DNA of 64,000 nucleotides, taken from the NCBI RefSeq assembly GCF_023554995.1, contig NZ_JAMJPK010000002.1, positions 434,001 to 498,000 of the forward strand, read 5' to 3'. The stretch's first letter is position 1. The number at the start of each line of letters is the position of its first letter. Below, piece after piece: positions 1 to 7,498 of this stretch. Position numbers and translations under genes: made by a program. This DNA comes from Halomonas gemina. GTDB lineage: Bacteria > Pseudomonadota > Gammaproteobacteria > Pseudomonadales > Halomonadaceae. The notes beneath the pieces were generated by a model that was given only the letters and a program-made list of their open reading frames with translations, made no database searches and was not told the origin of the DNA.

Positions 1-540
1 CACCTGGCGGATGCCCAGGGTGGTGAAGCGGATCGCTGGCGGCATGGAGAAGATCACCGTGGCGAAGATCGCCGACACCGAGCCGATGCCGAAGAACGGT
101 ATCGCCGGGATCAGGTAGACGAAGGCCGGCATGGTCTGCATGAAGTCCAGGATTGGCATGATCGTCTTGTAGAGCCGCTCCGAGAGCGCCGCGGCGATGC
201 CCACCGGGAGGGCGATCACCACCGCCACGAAGGTAGCGATCACCACCAGGGTGAGGGTCTCGATCATCGGCTCCCAGAGCCCCAGATTCCAGATCAGCGC
301 CAGGCCGAGGGCGCCGCCGATACCCAGGCGCAGGTTCGCCACCCACCAGCACAGCGCAACGATGATCGCCAGCAGGCCCCACTCGGGCAGCCACATCAGG
401 GCATCATTGAGCACGTCGATGCCGGTCTGGGTCACCCGGGAGATGGCGCGGGTGACGACGGAGTATTCACTGGTCAGCCAGTTGAGGCCGCCCTCGATCC
501 AATCCCCTAGCGGGATGCTCGGAATCTCGATAGCCATCAT
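1..540 (-). CDS. proW: Glycine betaine/proline ABC transporter permease, partial
   Basis: Inner-membrane permease of an osmoprotectant importer that would work with the ATPase encoded just upstream. The gene runs leftward off the window, so only about the first 180 residues are visible. The N-terminus (MMAIEIPSIPLGDWIE) leads into several hydrophobic segments, and the stretch containing LPVGIAAALSERLYKTIMPILDFMQTMPAFVYL, read in pieces, is typical of ProW/OpuAB permeases. The start ATG at 540-538 overlaps the proV stop by four bases (ATGA), which indicates one operon and translational coupling. A second ATG follows at once. The substrate-binding protein ProX would be expected beyond the left edge. 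The family call is firm; the exact substrate (betaine, proline or choline) cannot be read from this fragment. Confidence 0.88.
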   Translation of the reverse strand, partial: MMAIEIPSIPLGDWIEGGLNWLTSEYSVVTRAISRVTQTGIDVLNDALMWLPEWGLLAIIVALCWWVANLRLGIGGALGLALIWNLGLWEPMIETLTLVVIATFVAVVIALPVGIAAALSERLYKTIMPILDFMQTMPAFVYLIPAIPFFGIGSVSAIFATVIFSMPPAIRFTTLGIRQV

Positions 541-1796
541 GCGTCTCCTGTTGCTGCCATGCTCTCGTGGTCTTTACCGGCTTCATCCAGCGCTGGGGGT
601 TCGGCGGCCTGAGCCAACTGGTCGAGGACGGCACCCTTGACGACGACGCCGAGCAGCCGCCGTTGATCATCGATCACGGCGATGGGGAAGCTCTTCTCGC
701 TGAACATGGCGAAGAGATTGTGCAGGGGTTCCTCGGGGGTAACGCTGCGGAAATCCTGGGTCATGATCTCGCGAATGTCGTCCTTGCCTTCCTTCGCCGC
801 CCGTTCCAGCGTATCCACTTCCACCAGGCCCTGGAGCTTGCGATCCCGGCTGGTGACATAGATGGAGTCGATGCCGTTCTCGTGCATCTTGCGCAGGGTG
901 GTGCGTGGGCCGTCCTCCTCGCGGGCCGTGGCGCGTACCGGGCGCATGGCATGCTCTGCGGTGAGGATCCTGGACATGTCCACACCCTCGATGAAGCGCT
1001 TGACGTAGTCGTCCGCCGGCTTGGTAAGGATCTCCTCCGGGGTGCCGATCTGCACGATTTCGCCATCCTTGAGCAGGATGATGCGGTCGGCGATGTTGAT
1101 CGCCTCGTCCAGGTCATGGGTGATGAATACCGTGGTCTTCTGCATGCGGTGCTGCAGCTCGAGCAGCTCCTGCTGCATGTCGCCGCGGATCAGCGGGTCC
1201 AGCGCCGAGAAGGCTTCGTCCATCAGCAGCACCGTGGAGTCGTTGGCCAGTGCCCTGGCCAGCCCCACGCGCTGCTGCATGCCGCCGGAGAGCTGGTTGG
1301 GGTAGGCATCCTCCCAGCCATCCAGGCCCACCTGGTGGAGGGCATGGCGGGCCACCTTGGTTCGCTCTTCCTTCTCCACGCCGCGGATCTCCAGGCCGAA
1401 CTCGGCATTCTGCTGCACCGTACGGTGGGGAAAGAGCGCGAAGTTCTGGAACACCATGGAAAAGTGGCGACGGCGGCACTCCAGCAGCGCCTTGTCGCTG
1501 AGCTCGGGGATGTTCTCGCCGTCGATGACGATCTCGCCCTCGGTGGGCTCGATCAGGCGGTTGAGGCAACGGATCAGGGTGGATTTGCCCGAGCCGGACA
1601 GCCCCATGATGACCAGCAGTTCGCCCTCGTAGACATCAAAATCGATATTCGACAGGCCCAGCGTCAGGCCGGTCTTGTCGAAGATATCGGGGCGTTTCAG
1701 TCCCTGGTTGCGCAGTTCGAGCGCCTTCTTCGGCTGGTTGCCGAAGACCTTGCTCAGGTTGCGTACCCGAATCTTGACGTTTCGGTTCTCGTTCAT
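537..1796 (-). CDS. proV: Glycine betaine/proline ABC transporter ATPase with CBS domains
   Basis: ATP-hydrolysing subunit of a ProVWX/OpuA-type osmoprotectant importer. Visible motifs are Walker A GLSGSGKST at about residues 65-73, signature LSGGMQQRVGLARAL, and Walker B LLMDEAFSALDP. The C-terminal 130 residues form a CBS-domain pair, which in OpuA-type ATPases senses ionic strength. Length is about 419 residues from ATG 1796, chosen because MNENRNVKIRVRNLSKVFG is the usual ProV beginning; the frame stays open to 1826 but adds an unlikely head. It overlaps proW by four bases. A palindrome 150 bp upstream (1944-1961) probably controls the operon. Confidence 0.93.
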   Translation of the reverse strand: MNENRNVKIRVRNLSKVFGNQPKKALELRNQGLKRPDIFDKTGLTLGLSNIDFDVYEGELLVIMGLSGSGKSTLIRCLNRLIEPTEGEIVIDGENIPELSDKALLECRRRHFSMVFQNFALFPHRTVQQNAEFGLEIRGVEKEERTKVARHALHQVGLDGWEDAYPNQLSGGMQQRVGLARALANDSTVLLMDEAFSALDPLIRGDMQQELLELQHRMQKTTVFITHDLDEAINIADRIILLKDGEIVQIGTPEEILTKPADDYVKRFIEGVDMSRILTAEHAMRPVRATAREEDGPRTTLRKMHENGIDSIYVTSRDRKLQGLVEVDTLERAAKEGKDDIREIMTQDFRSVTPEEPLHNLFAMFSEKSFPIAVIDDQRRLLGVVVKGAVLDQLAQAAEPPALDEAGKDHESMAATGDA

Positions 1797-1943
1797 TGGC
1801 TCTGCCTTTTGTCTGCTCCCCGTCACCGGGCGGGAAGCGCCGAAGGGTCGAGTGTCGTGACGTAAAAAACGCCGTCATGATGCCAGGCTGCTGCGTTGAC
1901 AGCGGCATCGGGTGACGATGGAGTGGGACCTACCCTAGCGTTT

Positions 1944-1961
1944 TTTGAATGATCATTCAAA
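1944..1961. promoter_or_regulatory. Palindromic operator, BetI/TetR-like
   Basis: A perfect 18-bp palindrome, TTTGAATGATCATTCAAA, lies about 150 bp before proV. TetR-family regulators of betaine metabolism such as BetI bind sites built on TTGAAnnnnTTCAA-like arms, so a choline/betaine-responsive operator for proVW is a reasonable inference. No TetR-family gene is in the window. Confidence 0.6.
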
Positions 1962-2075
1962 TTAAAACCCGGGGCGTCGAAGCCCTGCAGGATGGCGCAA
2001 GGGTGACCCATGTGTCGAATCTGACCACTTCCCGCCCCACGGAAGGCCGCGTCTGCGGCGTTGCTTTTTATATTA

Positions 2076-2088
2076 CAAGTTATTGATA
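2076..2088 (-). promoter_or_regulatory. IHF binding site
   Basis: On the minus strand the 13-mer reads TATCAATAACTTG, an exact match to the IHF consensus WATCAANNNNTTR, inside an AT-rich stretch. It lies about 32 bp upstream of the sigma-54 -24 element at 2120, the usual place for IHF to bend DNA between enhancer and promoter. Confidence 0.55.
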
Positions 2089-2119
2089 ATAATAGTTTTA
2101 TAGAATTATTGGCAGCGCC

Positions 2120-2134
2120 TGGCACGTTGTCTGC
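2120..2134 (+). promoter_or_regulatory. Sigma-54 (-24/-12) promoter
   Basis: TGGCACG-N4-CTGC matches the RpoN consensus TGGCACG-N4-TTGC with one mismatch and keeps the strict GG-N10-GC spacing. Transcription would begin near 2146, about 30 bp before the lipoprotein start at 2175. An NtrC-type activator gene lies 1.2 kb away (3363-4772). Confidence 0.65.
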
Positions 2135-2174
2135 CCTCTGTTGGGTACAGTCCCGACGACTCAGGGAGTCAGCG

Positions 2175-2618
2175 ATGATCGACCAAGAACTGAATCAAGA
2201 CAGGCACCGCGGGAGGCGTTCGCGCCGGCTGACGGCCCTCGCCGCGGCCGCCGCCCTGGGGCTCGGCAGCCTGGCCCTGACCGGCTGCGGCAACGGCGAG
2301 GAGGAGATGCCGCCGATGGAAGAGCCGGCCGGCGAAGAGTCCTCAACCATGGGCGAAGAGCCCTCAACTATGGGCGAAGAGTCCTCAACCATGGGCGAAG
2401 AGCCCTCAACCATGGAGGGAGAGTCTTCCACCATGGGTCAGGAAAGCGACATGGAGCAGGTCTCGAGCATGGACAGCCAGGACCCCGCCACCCAGCAGGG
2501 CCAGACCATGGACCAGGAGTCCACCATGGATTCAAAGGCGGCGTCCGGTGACTCGGCCTCCGCCACGGAGCCGTCATCCGATGGCCCGGAGCAAGACGAC
2601 GACCGGAGCGGCTCCTGA
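2175..2618 (+). CDS. Repeat-rich acidic lipoprotein
   Basis: Predicted lipoprotein of 147 residues with no recognised domain. The start ATG at 2175 follows CAGGGAG. A basic N-terminus, a hydrophobic run (about residues 17-33) and the lipobox LALTGC mark lipidation at the Cys near residue 37. The mature part is almost wholly low complexity. It contains five copies of a seven-residue unit GEE(S/P)STM, then Met-, Gln-, Ser- and Asp-rich sequence, and is strongly acidic. An RpoN promoter and IHF site sit upstream, so expression probably depends on sigma-54 and a partner activator. Function unknown; an envelope- or surface-exposed flexible polymer, possibly metal- or stress-related because of the many methionines, is speculation. 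Confidence 0.75.
   Translation: MIDQELNQDRHRGRRSRRLTALAAAAALGLGSLALTGCGNGEEEMPPMEEPAGEESSTMGEEPSTMGEESSTMGEEPSTMEGESSTMGQESDMEQVSSMDSQDPATQQGQTMDQESTMDSKAASGDSASATEPSSDGPEQDDDRSGS
2334..2438 (+). repeat. 21-bp tandem repeat inside lipoprotein gene
   Basis: About five tandem copies of a 21-bp unit (GAAGAG[T/C]CCTCAACCATGGGC, slightly varied) encode the GEE(S/P)STM heptapeptides. The first four copies are near identical and the last has drifted, so copy number may vary between strains. Confidence 0.85.
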
Positions 2619-2725
2619 CCGCCGGCGTCTCATCGGTGACCGGCCGACCGGACAGCCGCCGGTCACCCCACGGGCAACCAACGCCCGATTCACCCTCGAT
2701 CTTCATGTAAGGAAGGAGGTGCAAG

Positions 2726-3199
2726 ATGATGTCCAAGGAAACCCTCAGGAAGCTCGGTATCCTCGGTGTCTCGTTCGGCCTGATCGCCAGCCCGCTGGCC
2801 TTCGGCGACATGCACGAGGAGCCCGCCGACCCGGCCGCCCAGAGCACCGACTCCGCGGCCGACCCCTCCACCCAGCAGGCGGATCAGGCGGGCAGCGACC
2901 CGATGGCCGATCCGAACGCTCAGGGTGATCCGGCCACACCGGGTACCGATCCCGCGGCCCCGTCCACCGGCTCCGCCGCCGACCCCGCTACCCAGCAGGC
3001 GGATCCCGCGGCCGGCGATCCGAACGCCCAGGGCGACCCGGCCCAGGACCCCGGCTTCGGTGAAGGCAGCGAGGCGATGCCCGGCGCCGGTGACCCGGCC
3101 GCCAGTGGTGAGGAGCCCTACGAGTACGAGAACGAGGAACAGGAAGCGCCCTGGGACGAGGAGGGCGATGACAGCGAGGATGAAGAGCAGGGCGGGTAA
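2726..3199 (+). CDS. Secreted acidic low-complexity protein
   Basis: A 157-residue protein of unknown function. A full Shine-Dalgarno AAGGAGGT (2713-2720) precedes two adjacent ATGs (2726 and 2729); either may be used. A Sec signal peptide is visible (about residues 1-27, ending SPLAFG). The mature chain is made of Asp/Pro/Ala/Gln-rich degenerate repeats around the motif ADP(S/A)TQQADQAG and ends in an acidic tail rich in Glu and Asp with two Tyr. It lies about 110 bp after the repeat lipoprotein in the same direction, so the two may be co-expressed and may share a role in the cell envelope. Such bulky acidic exported proteins suit a halophile. No domain was recognised. Confidence 0.75.
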   Translation: MMSKETLRKLGILGVSFGLIASPLAFGDMHEEPADPAAQSTDSAADPSTQQADQAGSDPMADPNAQGDPATPGTDPAAPSTGSAADPATQQADPAAGDPNAQGDPAQDPGFGEGSEAMPGAGDPAASGEEPYEYENEEQEAPWDEEGDDSEDEEQGG

Positions 3200-3207
3200 G
3201 CCCCTGC

Positions 3208-3229
3208 GCCGCCCCTTCCGCGGGGCGGC
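3208..3229 (+). terminator. Hairpin after acidic protein gene
   Basis: An 8-bp GC stem, GCCGCCCC with loop TTCCGC and GGGGCGGC, begins nine bases after the stop at 3199 and is followed by TTCTG. The U-tract is weak, so termination may rely on the next hairpin. Confidence 0.5.
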
Positions 3230-3318
3230 TTCTGCTGATGGACGGTTCTCCCGGTCCATGCCCTTCCCAGGCCGGCGTATCGCGTTCCCCTCTGCCCGGC
3301 CCGGCATGTGACCCCTGG

Positions 3319-3344
3319 CCCCCGCTGTGGCGGGGGTCCTTTTT
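3319..3344 (+). terminator. Rho-independent terminator
   Basis: Stem CCCCCGC / GCGGGGG with TGTG loop followed by TCCTTTTT. It lies between the acidic protein gene and the convergent response regulator gene and suits plus-strand termination. Confidence 0.65.
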
Positions 3345-3362
3345 GTCTGGTTATGTGCCTGG

Positions 3363-4772
3363 CTACTCCTCATCGAGGCGACGGTAGAGGGTGCGCCGGG
3401 CGATCCCCAGCACCTCGGCGGTGCGCCGCTTGTTGCCGCCGGTGGCCGCCAGCACCTTGCGGATATAGCGCTTCTCCACCTCTTCCAGGCTCGGCCAGTC
3501 GGCGCGGGTGGCGGTGCCTGCCAGTACCCCCTCGGCCCGGGTCTCGCGGCATGTGCGACGGCGCCTCTCGCCCTGTTCGCGGATCCGCTGGGGCAGGTCG
3601 GCATGACACAGCTGGCCTGCCTCGGCCAGGGTCACCGCGCGCATGATGGCGTTCTCCAGCTCGCGCACGTTGCCCGGATAGGCGTAGCCGAGCAGGGCCT
3701 CCAGGGCGGCGGGCTCGATCCGCGCGATGCGCTTCTCCTGCTGGCCGGCGTGCTTGTCGATCAGCGCCGGGATCAGTCGCTCGATGTCGCCCTCGCGTTC
3801 GCGCAGCGGTGGGATGCGCAGCGAGAAGGTCTCGAGGCGATAGAAGAGGTCACTGCGAAAGTGGCCCTCCTCGATCTCCTGCTCCAGGTGGCGGTGGGTG
3901 GCGGCGATGATGCGCACGTCCACGGCTTCCTCCCGCTCGGCGCCCACCGGGCGCACGCTTTTCTCCTGCAGGGCGCGCAGCAGCTTGGCCTGCAGCGCGA
4001 TGGGCATCTCGCCGATCTCGTCGAGGAAGAGGCTGCCGCCACTTGCGGCCTGGAAGAGTCCCTGGCGGGCGTCGTCGGCCCCGGTGAAGGCGCCCTTCAC
4101 ATGGCCGAAGAACTCGCTCTCCATCAGCTCGGCGGGAATGCTGGCGCAGTTCACGGCGACGAAGGGCCCGTCGCGACGCGGGCTTTCGGCATGCACGGCC
4201 CGCGCCATCAGCTCCTTGCCGGTGCCGCTCTCGCCGAGCAGCAGCATGGGCGCATCGCTGTCGGCCAGCCGGGCGGCGTCGTGGAACAGCGACTGCATGG
4301 CCTCGCTCTCGCCGACGATGCCGTGGAAGCTGTTCGCCGCCCCGTCGCACGCCAGGCGCGAGGCCAGGCGGCGGCTCTCCAGCACCCGGTAGACCGCCTC
4401 GCGCAGCCCCTCCAGGTCCAGCGGCTTGGTCAGGAAGTCGTCGGCGCCCTGCTTGAGCGCCTCCACCGCCTGGTCGATGGTGCCGAAGGCGGTGATCACG
4501 ATGAAGCCCACCGCGCTGCCCTCGCGGCGCAGCCGCTCGAGCAACTGCATGCCGTCGATGCCGGGCAGGCGCACGTCGCTGATCACCAGGGCCACCTCGC
4601 TGTGGCTGAGCGTGGCCAGCGCCTGTTCGGCACTGCTCGCGGCAAGGGTCGGGTAGCCGGCATCGGCCAGCTCCTCCTCGAGCAGTTCCAGGATTGCCGG
4701 GTCGTCCTCGACGATCAGCAGCGGCAGGGCAGGCATCTCGCGTTCCGTGTCAGGCATGGGGTGTCCGTTCAT
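3363..4772 (-). CDS. NtrC-family sigma-54 response regulator
   Basis: Cytoplasmic transcription activator. Domain order from ATG 4772: receiver (acidic pair near residues 23-24, phospho-acceptor D66, conserved K116), AAA+ sigma-54 interaction domain with Walker A GESGTGKE (180-187), GAFTGA loop (227-232) and Walker B near 250, then a Fis-type helix-turn-helix in the last 40 residues. The intact GAFTGA shows it can contact RNA polymerase-sigma-54. The start is uncertain: ATG 4772 follows GAGGACA, while ATG 4757 overlaps the kinase stop by eight bases. It forms an operon with the kinase gene. Its targets are unknown; the RpoN-type promoter at 2120 is the nearest candidate found. Confidence 0.93.
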   Translation of the reverse strand: MNGHPMPDTEREMPALPLLIVEDDPAILELLEEELADAGYPTLAASSAEQALATLSHSEVALVISDVRLPGIDGMQLLERLRREGSAVGFIVITAFGTIDQAVEALKQGADDFLTKPLDLEGLREAVYRVLESRRLASRLACDGAANSFHGIVGESEAMQSLFHDAARLADSDAPMLLLGESGTGKELMARAVHAESPRRDGPFVAVNCASIPAELMESEFFGHVKGAFTGADDARQGLFQAASGGSLFLDEIGEMPIALQAKLLRALQEKSVRPVGAEREEAVDVRIIAATHRHLEQEIEEGHFRSDLFYRLETFSLRIPPLREREGDIERLIPALIDKHAGQQEKRIARIEPAALEALLGYAYPGNVRELENAIMRAVTLAEAGQLCHADLPQRIREQGERRRRTCRETRAEGVLAGTATRADWPSLEEVEKRYIRKVLAATGGNKRRTAEVLGIARRTLYRRLDEE

Positions 4773-6210
4773 GGGGAGTGTCCTCGAGTGGCAGCACGAT
4801 CTCGAAGCCGGCGCCTCCCAGCGCGCTGTCGAAGACGCCGATGGAGCCGCCGTGGTCGTTGATGATGCGATGGACCATGGAGAGTCCGAGGCCGCTGCCC
4901 TGGCCCACGGGCTTGGTAGTGAAGAAGGGGTCGAAGACCCGGGGCCGGTCGGCCTCGGGAATGCCGCAGCCGTCATCCTCGATGGTCAGGCAGAGGCTGT
5001 CGTCGCGGCGGCGGGCCGTCAGTCGGATCCGCCGCACGCCTTCGGCCTGGGTGGCATTGCGCAGCAGGTTGGTGAGGACCTGGACCAGCTGCTGGCCATT
5101 GGCCAGCAGCGTCACCGGCGGGTCCGGCAGCAGTGGCTCGAGGCGGATATCGCGTGCCTCGAGGTCGGCCTCGACCAGTTGCCGGGCATCGTGGACGAGG
5201 TCGTCCAGGGCCAGCCGTTCCTTGTCGACGTTGTGCTGGCGCCCCAGGTCCATCAGCTGGCGCACGATCTCGACGATGCGCTGGACCTCGCTGCGGATGC
5301 GCCCCAGGCGCCGCCGTTCGTCGTCGCCGATGGCGTTGCGACGCTCGAGGCGCTGGGCCTGGCCCTCGATCACGGTAAGCGGCGTGCCGACCTCATGGGC
5401 CACCCCGGCGGCCAGCACGCCGAGCTCGGCCAGCTTGCGCGACTTGCGCAGTCGACGCTCCAGCTCGATCTCGCGGCGTTGCCGGGCCTCGATGTCGGCA
5501 TCCTTCTCGGCCAGGGCGTCGAGCATGTGGTTGAGGGCCAGGCCGAGCCGGCGGAATTCGTCGAGGCCCTGGATCGTGGCCCGCTGGCGGCGCTCGCCCC
5601 GGGCGACCCGCTCCATCACCTCGAGCAGCCGGCTCAGTGGCCGTTCGATATGGCGCCGGAACATCCACCAGATGCCCAGCACAATGCCCGCGGCCCCGAG
5701 GCTGAAGGCGACCAGGGCGAGCAGGCTGAGAAAGCCGGTGTAGTTCTCGATGCCGGTGTTGAGGCGGTTGACCTGCAGCACGCCGAGGATGGTGCCATCG
5801 GGGGCTCGCAGCGGCATCAGCGACGAGAAGTAGGTCCAGCCATCGTCGTCGCGATAGTCGCTGCGCATCTCGCCCGCCTCGACCACGGCCTGGAGCTCCT
5901 CGGCGTCGTAGAGCGCCTCGCCGAGCCCAAGGCCGTGGATCTCCTTGCCCGTGATATCGAAGACATAGGCGCCGTAGATGCGGTTGTAGGAGAAGGCCGA
6001 CTGCAGGGTCTGCTGCAGCGATTCCGAGGTCTCGCGGGTCAGGGCATAGCCCAGGGAGGTGCCGATGGCGCGGCTGATGGTCTGCACCTCGGTCTCCAGC
6101 TTGGAGCGCACGTTGTCCTCCAGCGAGGTGATGGCCACCAGGCTGAAGATCATCAGCACCAGGAAGAGCGGCACGATGACCGTGACGATGATCAGGTTGC
6201 GCAGGCGCAT
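4750..6210 (-). CDS. Membrane sensor histidine kinase (NtrB/DctB-like layout)
   Basis: Inner-membrane kinase of 486 residues that should phosphorylate the NtrC-type regulator encoded next. Visible parts: membrane segment 1 (about 5-28), a periplasmic sensor of about 130 residues, membrane segment 2 (about 160-184), HAMP (185-240), coiled coil, H-box with H272 in VAHEVGTPLTV, N-box NLLRNATQ, G1 DDGCGIPE and G2 GSGLGLSM. ATG 6210 follows CAGGGAC. The gene starts 49 bp after the sugar dehydrogenase stop, all on the minus strand, so the sensor may watch carbohydrate oxidation or its product. The ligand is unknown. Confidence 0.93.
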   Translation of the reverse strand: MRLRNLIIVTVIVPLFLVLMIFSLVAITSLEDNVRSKLETEVQTISRAIGTSLGYALTRETSESLQQTLQSAFSYNRIYGAYVFDITGKEIHGLGLGEALYDAEELQAVVEAGEMRSDYRDDDGWTYFSSLMPLRAPDGTILGVLQVNRLNTGIENYTGFLSLLALVAFSLGAAGIVLGIWWMFRRHIERPLSRLLEVMERVARGERRQRATIQGLDEFRRLGLALNHMLDALAEKDADIEARQRREIELERRLRKSRKLAELGVLAAGVAHEVGTPLTVIEGQAQRLERRNAIGDDERRRLGRIRSEVQRIVEIVRQLMDLGRQHNVDKERLALDDLVHDARQLVEADLEARDIRLEPLLPDPPVTLLANGQQLVQVLTNLLRNATQAEGVRRIRLTARRRDDSLCLTIEDDGCGIPEADRPRVFDPFFTTKPVGQGSGLGLSMVHRIINDHGGSIGVFDSALGGAGFEIVLPLEDTPHERTPHA

Positions 6211-6259
6211 GGGGGTCCCTGTGGTCGGAGGGGCCGCGTCCGGTGCGGCCCTCGCGTGG

Positions 6260-7399
6260 CTAGTCGGCGGGCACCAGGCGGTAGAGGCCGCCGTCGGCGT
6301 GGTCGCTGAGCAGGTAGAGGGCACCGTCGCGCCCCAGGCGCACGTCACGGATGCGGCCGACCTCGCCGTCGAGGATCACCTCGCGCTCGACCACTCTGTC
6401 GCCGTCCAGGGCGAGGCGCACCAGCCTTTCGCTGGCCAGGCCCCCGGCCAGCAGCTGGTCCTGCCAGGCGGGGAAGCGGTCGCCGCTCACCTGGGCCAGG
6501 CCCGAGGGGGCGAAGCGCCCGGCGAAGACGTGCGCGGGGTCGCGCATGCCGGGGGCGCTGTCACGGCCGATGGGCAATTTGGTGGCGTAGTCGTTGCCGC
6601 GGCTGACCACCGGCCAGCCGTAGTTGATCCCGGCTTCGAGGCGGTTGAGCTCGTCGCCGGTGCGTGGACCGTGTTCGGTGGACCAGACCGCGCCGTCGGC
6701 GGTCACGATCAGGCCCTGGGGGTTGCGGTTGCCGTAGGTGAAGAGTTCGGGCAGGGCGTCATCGTCGTCGACGAAGGGGTTGTCGTCCGGCACGCCGCCC
6801 TCGGCGGTCAGGCGCAGCACGCTGCCGGCGTGGTCGCTTTGGTTCTGGGCGCGTTCGGGGCTGCCGCGTTCGCCGACGCTCATCAGCAGGGTACCGTCAT
6901 CGCGCCAGGCCAGCCGCGAGCCGTAGTGCCTGCCCGGCCGGGAATAGCGGTCTTGTACGAAGAGCGTCTCCAGGTCGACCAGGGCGTCGCCCTCCAGCTG
7001 CCCCCGGGAGAGGGTGGTGGCGCTGCCGCCGTTGCCGGGCTGGCTCCAGGTGAGGTAGACCCAGTCGCTGCCTTCGCCATAGTTGGGGTGCAGGGCGATA
7101 TCGAGCAGGCCGCCCTGGCCACGGGTGGAGACTTCGGGCACGCCGGAGAGGCGGGTGACCTCGCCGTCCTCGCTGACCCGCGTGAGGCGCCCGGGGCGCT
7201 CGGTGACCAGCCACTGGCCGTCGGGCAGCTCGGCGGCCGACCAGGGGTGTTCGAGGCCGGCGGCCACGCGCTCCAGGCGCAGCTCAAGATGGTCGGTGGC
7301 GATGCGCTCCTCGACCACCTCGGCGGCCACGGCCGGGCCGGCGAGCAGGGCGCCGCCCAGCAGCAGGGCGGTCGAGAATGCGTGACGTGGCGTAGGCAT
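6260..7399 (-). CDS. PQQ-dependent soluble aldose dehydrogenase (YliI-like)
   Basis: Periplasmic enzyme of 379 residues that would oxidise aldose sugars with pyrroloquinoline quinone as cofactor. Residues 1-26 form a Sec signal peptide (ends AVAA). The mature chain has the glucose/sorbosone dehydrogenase beta-propeller pattern: GLEHPWSAAELPDGQWLVTE at the start, GQGGLLDIALHPNY, GNRNPQGL, EHGPRTGDELN and a closing DHADGGLYRL. It is the first gene of a likely three-gene unit with the sensor kinase and sigma-54 regulator. No pqq biosynthesis genes are visible, so cofactor would come from elsewhere in the genome or from the medium. The family is clear; the substrate is not. Confidence 0.9.
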   Translation of the reverse strand: MPTPRHAFSTALLLGGALLAGPAVAAEVVEERIATDHLELRLERVAAGLEHPWSAAELPDGQWLVTERPGRLTRVSEDGEVTRLSGVPEVSTRGQGGLLDIALHPNYGEGSDWVYLTWSQPGNGGSATTLSRGQLEGDALVDLETLFVQDRYSRPGRHYGSRLAWRDDGTLLMSVGERGSPERAQNQSDHAGSVLRLTAEGGVPDDNPFVDDDDALPELFTYGNRNPQGLIVTADGAVWSTEHGPRTGDELNRLEAGINYGWPVVSRGNDYATKLPIGRDSAPGMRDPAHVFAGRFAPSGLAQVSGDRFPAWQDQLLAGGLASERLVRLALDGDRVVEREVILDGEVGRIRDVRLGRDGALYLLSDHADGGLYRLVPAD

Positions 7400-7498
7400 G
7401 CGGCTTCCCCCTCGATGGCTGTACCCGCATAGGGATCCTACACAGGGACTCTGCCGAGGCGAGGGTGTTCCCCGCGAGGGGCATCGGTGATGGCGTTG

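Noticed and set aside
567..1865. Plus-strand frame of 432 codons opposite proV
   Set aside because: Fully antisense to a gene with intact Walker and CBS motifs; no own motif or ribosome site.
3327..4862. Plus-strand frame of 511 codons opposite the response regulator
   Set aside because: Shadow of a gene with intact receiver, AAA+ and HTH motifs.
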